From JANXSD01 sp038206385 (GTDB lineage Bacteria > Bacteroidota > Bacteroidia > AKYH767-A > OLB10), in the NCBI GenBank assembly GCA_038206385.1, contig JBBRAW010000013.1, positions 1 through 51,309 of the forward strand: a stretch of 51,309 nucleotides of DNA, written 5' to 3'. Positions 43,837 to 51,309 of this stretch are shown one piece after another. Each line of letters opens with the position of its first letter. Position 1 is the stretch's first letter. The translations under genes and the position numbers were made by a program. The notes beneath the pieces are model-generated. The model saw only the letters and a list, made by a program, of their open reading frames with translations, made no database searches and had not been told where the DNA came from.

Positions 43837-46800
43837 CTAGCGACGAATCACTACGAAGCCATTGATTGGTTTTTGTTCGTTGTTTAAATCTAAGATGAAA
43901 TAATATGTTCCGTTTGGTAATTCTTCGCCAAACAAAGCACCGCCAACATTAGAACTCCCGTTCCATTTATTATCATAGTCATGTTGTTTGTAAATTAAAT
44001 TACCCCATCTATTATAAATAAATATTGAATTTCCAGGATAATTATTTATTCCATCGATAACAAAATAATCGTTCGTGCCATCGCCATTAGGTGAAAATCC
44101 ATTAGGAATATCAAGCGTATCACATCCTAATGTTACTGTTACGGCTGCTGTAGCTTTACATCCATATTGATCTTTTACAGTAACAATATATTCCGTTGTT
44201 TTCTCGGGACTAGCAGTTGGGTTTGAAATATTTGAAAAATTTAATCCTAATGCTGGCGACCATTGATAATCGATACCACCACCAGCAACAAGTTGAATTT
44301 TTTCGCCTTTGCAAATAATTACGTTGTTATTTATGGATACCGTATTCATCGTTCTAACGATTACTTCAATTGAGTTGGAAGTATATTTTCCGCACGATGT
44401 TGTAGCTGTTAAAGTATAAGTACCCGCAACTGGAGTTACAAATGAATTGGACGTTGCTCCATTTAAAGGTACTCCGTTATAATTCCATTGCAATGTTACA
44501 CCGGGCATTGAATCTGCAATTAGTATGACTTTATCACCCATACAAATTGTAGCATCACCATTTGATTCAATCGCAAGAACTGAGGTATCAGCTATCGCAG
44601 CTGATTTCGCATCATTACAGCCATTACCATCAGTAACCGTAACTGTGTAATTTCCTGGTATTTCGTTTAAACGATTCTGAGCAGTTTGTCCATCATTCCA
44701 AACGAAAGAATATGGAGGTGTACCACCATTCACTTGAATATAAATATCTCCTTTTATATTGGAGATGCAATTAGCAGCTTTTGCATTCGCAGTAATTGCT
44801 AATTGATTTCCTGGTTCTTGAATCGTTGTTGAATATTGTAAAGAACACCCATGTGCATCAGTCACAGTTACCGAAAAAGTGCCAGGACTAACTGCATTCA
44901 ATAGCGAAGTTGTATTGCCATTACTCCATAAGTATGAATAAGAAGGTGTTCCTCCAGTAACATTTAATTCAATGCTACCATTGCCGTTTCCTTTGCAATT
45001 AACATTGTTCACAGTTGCACTAATAATTAAGTTGGTACCTGGTTGAATTATTGTAGTTGAAGCAGATGCAGTACATCCATTTTGATCAGTAATAATAACT
45101 GAATAATTTCCTGATGATAAGTTTGTTAAATTTTGAAGAGTATCACCATTATTCCATTGATAAGAATAATTTCCCATCCCTCCAGAAACAATTAAATCAA
45201 TTTTTCCATTCGATGCATTATAACAATTTACTTGGTACGAAATGGCATTCGCACTAATAGGTGCAACTGGTTGTGATACACTAACTGGCATTGTTTTAAT
45301 GCAGTTATTTACATCGGTAACAGTTAAAGTGTAAATCCCTGCTGCAAGATTTTGTATTGAAGTATTCGTTGATCCATCACTCCATAAATACGAGTAAGGA
45401 CTAGTTCCACCATTCACTAATGCTGTGATAAATCCTGTTGAATTTCCAAAACATTTTACATCAGTTACGAAATAAGTAATATCTAAAATTGCAGATGGTT
45501 GTTGTACAGTTTGTGTAGTAACATATGTGCAATTGTTCGCATCTGTAATGGTAACTGTGTATAAACCAGAAATTAAGTTTTGTGGGTTTGATGTAGTATT
45601 TCCATTACTCCAAATATAAGTATATGGAGCTGTTCCTCCAGTAGTAATAAGTGAAATTGCACCATTGTTATTTCCGTTACAAGTAACACTAGTTGTTGTG
45701 GTTGTAGCAGAGAGTTGTGAAGTTGGTTGCGTAATGGTATATGAAGTAGTGAAAGTGCATCCATTCGCATCTGTTACAAGTACATCATATGTTCCTGAAG
45801 AAAGTGAAGTTAAGGACGATGTTGTTTCTCCATTTGTCCAACTGTAATTATAAGGTGCAGTACCACCAGTAGTCGTTGTACTAATACTTCCACTATTATT
45901 TGAATTACAACTTAAATTTGTAACATTCCCAATTACTGAAAGGGCTGCTTGTGGTTGTGATACTTTAAAAGTTTGTAAAGCACTACATCCATTCGCATCA
46001 GTAACAGTTACTGTATAGTCACCTGCAGTTAAATTATTTAAATCTTCTGTTATTGATGAGTTACTCCATGAATAATTGTATGGAATTGTTCCTCCCGAAA
46101 TAGTGATATCAATACCCGCATTTGAATTTGCAAAACAATTAACATTCGTTATTGTATCATTAATATTCAATGCAAAAGATGGTTGTGTAATATCAGCATT
46201 TCCTGAAATAATACATTGGTGCACATCTGTAATTGTATATTGATAATTTCCAATTGATAGACCACTAGCCGTTGCAGTTACATTACCATTACTCCATTGA
46301 TAAGTATAAGGCGATGTTCCTCCGTTTGATTGTAATGCAATACTTCCAGAACCGTTTCCATTGCAATCAACATTTGTAATTTGTGTTTGTGTATTTAATA
46401 TTGCAAGAGGTTGATCGAGTGTTAACGTTTGGGAGAATATACATCCATTTGCATCCGTAATTTCGATTGTATAATTACCTGCAGCAATTAAATTTAAATC
46501 AGCTTGTGATGTTTGATTGTTCCATAAAATTGAATAGGTAGGTGTTCCACCAGAAATGGTAGTTGCAATATTCCCTGTTAGTTCTCCGTAACATGCAGGA
46601 TTTGTAGTTTGAAAAACTGCGTTAATAGCTTGCGTTGGTTCAACAACATTAACTGTTTGAATTAAGATACAATTTTTAGCATCTGTAATTGTTACTGTAT
46701 ATGTTCCTGCAAGAACTCCAATCAAATCTTCTTGAGAAGTTCCGTTGTCCCATAAATAAATATATGGATAAGTTCCACCTTGCACAGTAATATCAATAGC

Positions 46801-49800
46801 TCCAGTTGCATTTCCATTACAAAGAACAGGATTAACAGATTGTGTTGAAGATATTGCCGCTGCAGGTTCATTTATTGATCCGCTTAAAGAAGTAGTACAA
46901 CCATTTGCATCTGTAATTACAACTGTGTAAACTCCAGTTGTTATATCAATAAGATCTTGTGAATAAGAATTGTTGCTCCACGAATACGTATAAGGTGTTG
47001 TTCCTCCTTGAACATCTAAATCAATCGCACCTGTATTTGCACCATGACATGATACTTCTGTAATTATTGATGACGTAGTTAACGTTGCCGCATTATAAGT
47101 AATCGTGAATGATTTTGACGTATAGCATCCATTCGCATCAGTAACAGTTACAGTATAATTTCCAGTTGATAATCCTGATAAATCTTCTGATGTATTACCA
47201 TCATTCCAAACAAATGTATAAGGACTTGTACCACCACTAATTGTTAAATCGATGGAAGCATTATCAACATCATGACAATTTAAGTTTTGAATTGTAGAGG
47301 CGATAGTTAATGCTCCAATTGGCTGCAAAACGATTGTTGATCCTGAAGTGGTACAACCATTCGCATCGGTAATATTTACTGAATAATTTCCTGCTGCAAT
47401 TGCTGTGAGATCTTCTGTACTTGAATTGTTATTCCAAGTAAATATATAGGGTGCAGTTCCTCCACTTACAGTTAAATCAATAGCTCCAGTATTATTTTCA
47501 AAACATGACAATGGTGTAGTAGTAAAGGAGGTACTCAATGTTGCTGATGGTTGCGTTACAAATAAAGTGTATGCAATTGCGCAAGCATTGTTATCAGAAA
47601 TAGTTACTGTATAAGTTCCAGCTGTAAGATTATTTAAATCTTCGGTATTTATACCATTGCTCCATGCATAAAAGTATGGGGGTGTTCCCGCTGTTGCAGT
47701 AAGATCAATTCCTCCATTGCTATCATTATAACAAGAAGCATTCGTAATAATACTGCTAGCATTTAATGCTCCTGGAGGTTGTGAAATTGTTTCAGAAGTT
47801 ATTGACGAACATCCATTGTTATCCGTTACAGTAACTGTATAAGTTCCCGCAGTAAGATTTGTCACATCTTGTTGTGGTGATCCTATATTCCATAAATAAA
47901 TATATGGAGTTGTTCCACCACTTACAGTTAAATCTATACTTCCAGCAGGTAGTCCATTGCATGTAACATTTTGATGTGTTGTTGAAAGTGCTAAAGCTAA
48001 TGATGGTTGATTTAAAGTAACAATTTGATTTGCAGTACAACTATTATTATCAGTAACTGTTACTGAATAAGTGCCGGCAGTGATTGACGAAAGTGATGAA
48101 TTTGTTGTTGAATTATTCCAGCTATAAACATATGGTGAAGTTCCTCCAGATATAGAAGTAGTTATTGTACCATCAGCACCATTATAACAATTAATATCAG
48201 TTCCAATAGCTGAAAGATTTAATGCAGCAATAGGTTGTGAAATTATAATATCTGTTGATGAAGTACAGTTATTTGCATCAGTTACGGTTACAGTGTAACT
48301 TCCAGATGGAATTGAATTTAAATTTTGTGTTGTTGCACCATTGCTCCAAGAATATGAATATGGAGTTGTTCCACCACTAACTGTTAAACTCGCATTTCCT
48401 GTTGATTGTCCGAAACATTTTACGTTTGTACCAACAATTGAACTTTGTAATACTCCAGCAGGTTGTGTAATAGTATAATTTTCATTAATCGTGCAACCAT
48501 TGTTATCCGTAACTGTTACCGAATAATTTCCGGCAACTAAATTCGAATTTATTGACGTACCTACACCGTTGCTCCATAAGTAGGTATATGGTATTGTTCC
48601 TCCAGAAATAGTTATTGAAGCACTTCCTGTATTATTTCCAAAACAATTTACATTTACCGATGAATTTATTGAAGTTAATGCTTGGGTAGGTTGTAATAAA
48701 GTTATTGATGCAGTTGTTGTGCAATTATTATCATCAGTTACAGTAACAGTATATGTTCCTGATGATATATTATTTAAGATTGTTGTGTTTGCTCCGTTGC
48801 TCCAGTTGTAATGATAATTACCTGTTCCTCCAGAAACTAATGCAGAAGCTGTTCCTGTAGCATTTCCAAAACAACGAATATCATTTTTTGTAATAATCAC
48901 TGTTAATGCTGCATCAGGTTGTAGAATAGTTGTGGATGATGTTGTTGTACATCCACGGCTATCAGTTACCGTTACTGAATATGTTCCTGCATAAAGTGTA
49001 TTTATATTTTGACTTGTTGCTCCATTATTCCAATTGAAAGTATAAGCACTTGTTCCACCTGTAACAGTCAAATTAACTGCACCAGTATTGTTTCCATAAC
49101 ACAAAACATTTGTAATGACTTTCGTTGCAGAAAGTGCAGCCGTTGGTTGTGTTACCGTTGCTTGCTTAGTGATTGAGCAATTATTCATATCGGTAATTGT
49201 AACCGAATATGTTCCAGCAATAATATTTGAAATATTTTGTGTAATAGTTCCATTACTCCAATTATAATTGTATGGAGTTGTTCCACCATTAACTGTTAAA
49301 TTTACTGCGCCTGTCGAACTGCCATAACAATTTACATAGGATGAAACTGCATTTCCACTTAATGCTGCTGTAGGTTGATTAATGGTAATCGATGTTATGG
49401 TTGAGCATAAATTTGCATCAGTAATAGTAACAGAATAAGTTCCTGCAACAATGTTGTTTAATGATGAAGACGTAGCTCCGTTATTCCATAAATATGAATA
49501 TGGAGTTGTGCCACCTGTTACAGTACTGCTTATGTTTCCTGTAGAATTGCCATAACAAAGTACATCTGTCTTACTTGTGCTTAGTGCTAATGCAGCTAAA
49601 GGTTGCGCTATAATTGTTGTAGCTGTAGCAATACAATTATGACTATCAGTTACTGTTAAAGTATATGTTCCTGAAGTATTATTACTAAGTGATGAAGTTG
49701 TTGCTCCATTACTCCAAGTATATGTATAAGGACTTGTTCCTCCTGTTACATTCGAGGTAGCACTTCCTGTTGAATTGCCAAAACATTTTACATCTGTTTT

Positions 49801-51309
49801 TGATAAGCTCAATGCAAGAGCAGCTGTTGGCTGAGTAATTTGTGCGGACACAATTGACTTACATAAATTCGCATCAGTAATTGTTAAAGTATATGTTCCT
49901 GCAATAGTATTTATTAAACTTTGTGTTGATGCTCCATTACTCCAAGCGTAAGTATAAGGTGTTGTTCCACCAGAAATAGTTGTACTAATTCCTCCACTGT
50001 TAGCACCAAAGCAAGCAGCTGCGGTAGCTGTAGCAGATGTACTAAGTGTAAATAAATTTGTAATCGTATAGTTTCCAGTTTTTGTGCAATTATTTGCATC
50101 CGTTACTGTAACTGTATATGATCCTTGGCATAAATTATTTAAATCCTGACTTGATTGCGCATTACTCCATAAATAAGTGTAAGGTGCACTACCTCCACTA
50201 ACGGATAAATCAATAGAACCATTACAAATTCCTGAACAAGTAGCATTCACACTATTTGTTGATAAGGTCATGCCTGATGGTTGAGTGATATTTACAGTTT
50301 GTTGAGCTGTACAACCTCCACCATCAGTTACCGTTACAGTGTAAGTGCCTGCCGCAACATTTGAAATTGATGCTGTTGTTGAAGCTGGTGTTGTGTTCCA
50401 ATTGTAAGAATAACTTCCAGCATATACTGGAATGGCACTTGCTGTTCCCGTCGCCGAACTATTGCAAGTTACGTTTGTACTTGATGCTGTGAAATAGGGA
50501 CTCGGAACATAAATATTATAAGAATAAGTTTGAATTCCATTATTCGGGCAAGCGTTATCACGCACATTAATTGTGAATGTGTTCGGACTTAAACCGATAT
50601 CAGCAAATGTTGGTGTCCAGCAAAAAGTTAATGTTGGACGATTTCCAGAACTAATAGTATATGTTGCATTTGGAATTCCACTGTTTGTTGTAACGCTTAC
50701 TATTTGTGATGCATCAAGATCTGCCGTATTTATAGTAAAGCATACTTGTTGATTTGGACAAACAGTAATATTGAAATTGGAGGTTCCGTTTATGCCACTT
50801 GCTGTTGGTAAATTATTGCTGCATGCAGTTGTATAAATTTGCATATCACGAATTGCAGTTCCAATTAATTGATTGTTTCGGTATTCTTTAACTAAAATGG
50901 CCATTACTCCAATTTGAACTGCGCTAGGAGTAAAGTTTAGATCACCAGTTATTGCATTCATCGTAAAAGGAGTGCTAGAAGCGATTGGTGTTGTTACAGA
51001 CGCAGGTGCAATAAAACTTACGTTTGTTGTATTGCTAATTTTTGGAGCAATTAATTGGTATGCTAATGAATCGCCATCTGGATCAATTACTCCATGATTG
51101 TAATTGAAATTTTGTCCCATGCATACAAAAGCAATAGGAATATTTGAAAACGTTGGTGAACTATTGCAAGGAGCTAAAATGTTATTTAAAGTCGCTTCAA
51201 CATATAATACAGAAGATGATGCGCAAGGATTTGAAATCGTAGTTATTGCACAATTTCGACAACAAATACTATAACTAAAAACCCAATCAGCTCTAGCAGA
51301 TGGTAATGT
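43837..51309 (-). CDS. Giant SprB-repeat adhesin with CHU_C sorting domain (5' end outside window)
   Basis: At least 2490 residues are visible. An ATG at 51118-51120 exists, but the frame stays open for 63 more codons to the window edge and encodes conserved sequence there (DWVFSYSICCRN), so the true start is beyond 51309. Domains from N- to C-terminus are: an unnamed Bacteroidota surface domain with GQNFNYNHGVIDPDGDSLAYQL; a cadherin/Ig-like region; 26 SprB-type repeats of about 76 residues; two Ig/PKD-like domains; and a C-terminal gliding-associated CHU_C domain (IPNGFSPNGDGTNDYF, IYNRWGNLIY, NGTYYFIL), the type B T9SS sorting signal. The protein is probably displayed on the cell surface as an adhesin for gliding or attachment, helped by the SprF-like protein encoded next. 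Confidence 0.95.
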   Translation of the reverse strand, partial: TLPSARADWVFSYSICCRNCAITTISNPCASSSVLYVEATLNNILAPCNSSPTFSNIPIAFVCMGQNFNYNHGVIDPDGDSLAYQLIAPKISNTTNVSFIAPASVTTPIASSTPFTMNAITGDLNFTPSAVQIGVMAILVKEYRNNQLIGTAIRDMQIYTTACSNNLPTASGINGTSNFNITVCPNQQVCFTINTADLDASQIVSVTTNSGIPNATYTISSGNRPTLTFCWTPTFADIGLSPNTFTINVRDNACPNNGIQTYSYNIYVPSPYFTASSTNVTCNSSATGTASAIPVYAGSYSYNWNTTPASTTASISNVAAGTYTVTVTDGGGCTAQQTVNITQPSGMTLSTNSVNATCSGICNGSIDLSVSGGSAPYTYLWSNAQSSQDLNNLCQGSYTVTVTDANNCTKTGNYTITNLFTLSTSATATAAACFGANSGGISTTISGGTTPYTYAWSNGASTQSLINTIAGTYTLTITDANLCKSIVSAQITQPTAALALSLSKTDVKCFGNSTGSATSNVTGGTSPYTYTWSNGATTSSLSNNTSGTYTLTVTDSHNCIATATTIIAQPLAALALSTSKTDVLCYGNSTGNISSTVTGGTTPYSYLWNNGATSSSLNNIVAGTYSVTITDANLCSTITSITINQPTAALSGNAVSSYVNCYGSSTGAVNLTVNGGTTPYNYNWSNGTITQNISNIIAGTYSVTITDMNNCSITKQATVTQPTAALSATKVITNVLCYGNNTGAVNLTVTGGTSAYTFNWNNGATSQNINTLYAGTYSVTVTDSRGCTTTSSTTILQPDAALTVIITKNDIRCFGNATGTASALVSGGTGNYHYNWSNGANTTILNNISSGTYTVTVTDDNNCTTTASITLLQPTQALTSINSSVNVNCFGNNTGSASITISGGTIPYTYLWSNGVGTSINSNLVAGNYSVTVTDNNGCTINENYTITQPAGVLQSSIVGTNVKCFGQSTGNASLTVSGGTTPYSYSWSNGATTQNLNSIPSGSYTVTVTDANNCTSSTDIIISQPIAALNLSAIGTDINCYNGADGTITTSISGGTSPYVYSWNNSTTNSSLSSITAGTYSVTVTDNNSCTANQIVTLNQPSLALALSTTHQNVTCNGLPAGSIDLTVSGGTTPYIYLWNIGSPQQDVTNLTAGTYTVTVTDNNGCSSITSETISQPPGALNASSIITNASCYNDSNGGIDLTATAGTPPYFYAWSNGINTEDLNNLTAGTYTVTISDNNACAIAYTLFVTQPSATLSTSFTTTPLSCFENNTGAIDLTVSGGTAPYIFTWNNNSSTEDLTAIAAGNYSVNITDANGCTTSGSTIVLQPIGALTIASTIQNLNCHDVDNASIDLTISGGTSPYTFVWNDGNTSEDLSGLSTGNYTVTVTDANGCYTSKSFTITYNAATLTTSSIITEVSCHGANTGAIDLDVQGGTTPYTYSWSNNSYSQDLIDITTGVYTVVITDANGCTTSLSGSINEPAAAISSTQSVNPVLCNGNATGAIDITVQGGTYPYIYLWDNGTSQEDLIGVLAGTYTVTITDAKNCILIQTVNVVEPTQAINAVFQTTNPACYGELTGNIATTISGGTPTYSILWNNQTSQADLNLIAAGNYTIEITDANGCIFSQTLTLDQPLAILNTQTQITNVDCNGNGSGSIALQSNGGTSPYTYQWSNGNVTATASGLSIGNYQYTITDVHQCIISGNADITQPSFALNINDTITNVNCFANSNAGIDITISGGTIPYNYSWSNSSITEDLNNLTAGDYTVTVTDANGCSALQTFKVSQPQAALSVIGNVTNLSCNSNNSGSISTTTTGGTAPYNYSWTNGETTSSLTSLSSGTYDVLVTDANGCTFTTSYTITQPTSQLSATTTTTSVTCNGNNNGAISLITTGGTAPYTYIWSNGNTTSNPQNLISGLYTVTITDANNCTYVTTQTVQQPSAILDITYFVTDVKCFGNSTGFITALVNGGTSPYSYLWSDGSTNTSIQNLAAGIYTLTVTDVNNCIKTMPVSVSQPVAPISANAISYQVNCYNASNGKIDLIVSGGMGNYSYQWNNGDTLQNLTNLSSGNYSVIITDQNGCTASASTTIIQPGTNLIISATVNNVNCKGNGNGSIELNVTGGTPSYSYLWSNGNTTSLLNAVSPGTFSVTVTDAHGCSLQYSTTIQEPGNQLAITANAKAANCISNIKGDIYIQVNGGTPPYSFVWNDGQTAQNRLNEIPGNYTVTVTDGNGCNDAKSAAIADTSVLAIESNGDATICMGDKVILIADSMPGVTLQWNYNGVPLNGATSNSFVTPVAGTYTLTATTSCGKYTSNSIEVIVRTMNTVSINNNVIICKGEKIQLVAGGGIDYQWSPALGLNFSNISNPTASPEKTTEYIVTVKDQYGCKATAAVTVTLGCDTLDIPNGFSPNGDGTNDYFVIDGINNYPGNSIFIYNRWGNLIYKQHDYDNKWNGSSNVGGALFGEELPNGTYYFILDLNNEQKPINGFVVIRR
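44584..50493 (-). repeat. Coding array of 26 SprB-type repeats (~228 bp each)
   Basis: By eye, 26 consecutive units of about 76 residues were counted. Each has a Cys near the start (for example NVxC(F/Y)GNxTG), SGGTxPYxYxWSNG in the middle, a GTYTVTVTD strand, and a second Cys in DANGC or DANNC, and ends with QP. The two Cys could form a disulfide in each unit. The DNA units have diverged more than the protein, so the array is old rather than newly expanded. Confidence 0.9.

Noticed and set aside
43837..51309. Regular ~228-bp repeats considered as satellite or CRISPR-like DNA
   Set aside because: The periodicity is fully explained by SprB-type protein repeats in one long open frame.
1..51309. 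tRNA or rRNA genes
   Set aside because: No cloverleaf with GGTTCRANNCC-type T-arm or rRNA-like stretch was noticed in the intergenic gaps; a covariance-model scan would be decisive.

Overview
The window comes from an AT-rich member of the Bacteroidota that carries the type IX secretion system (T9SS) and gliding machinery. The evidence is a gldKLMN locus, two PorP/SprF-family proteins, a PorE-like OmpA protein, a giant SprB-repeat adhesin with a gliding-associated C-terminal sorting domain, Bacteroidota-type TAnnTTTG promoter elements, and almost no Shine-Dalgarno sequences. The genus cannot be read from the sequence. No tRNA, rRNA, CRISPR array or transposase gene was seen.

Region 1 (1-10.4 kb) is an accessory island. 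Its core is a tightly packed three-gene unit: a type IIG-like restriction-methylase (419-3241), a SIR2-domain NADase-like protein (3264-4616) and a HerA-like ATPase (4613-6589). SIR2-HerA is a known anti-phage pair; here it appears to be in one operon with a single-chain R-M enzyme. Related border words (AAGCCGACCC, ACCGCAC) and inverted repeats lie on both sides of the unit. Beyond it are small secreted, lipoprotein or membrane genes of unknown role, a 33-bp perfect repeat in two consecutive intergenic gaps, and a 58-codon ORF translationally coupled to its neighbour. Three evenly spaced direct repeats at 55-134 resemble the subterminal repeats of an insertion-sequence end.

Region 2 (10.4-20.1 kb) is core metabolism: a DUF2461 protein, AnmK (cell-wall recycling), an acyl-CoA dehydrogenase followed after 4 bp by a Wza-like/Wzc-like polysaccharide export pair, MurF, a tandem universal stress protein and an HD-domain protein.

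Region 3 (20.1-28.2 kb, minus strand) holds groES-groEL with its own terminator, and a conserved-looking operon miaB - sigma-54 activator - lptE - TPR protein - secG that ends at a hairpin terminator.

Region 4 (28.2-38.5 kb, plus strand) is topA, an arginase-fold protein with altered metal ligands, then porP/sprF, gldK, gldL, gldM and gldN, closed by a strong terminator. GldK/GldN form the periplasmic/outer-membrane ring and GldL/GldM the proton-driven inner-membrane motor of the T9SS.

Region 5 (38.5-51.3 kb) has an EEP-family nuclease-like protein, a Met-rich protein with a heavy-metal-binding domain, a 20-bp-stem bidirectional terminator, and a minus-strand T9SS surface operon: a >2490-residue adhesin with 26 SprB-type repeats (5' end outside the window), its PorP/SprF partner and a PorE-like OmpA protein. 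The two T9SS loci plausibly work together: the GldKLMN motor and translocon export the adhesin, and the PorP/SprF and PorE proteins help attach it to the outer membrane and peptidoglycan.
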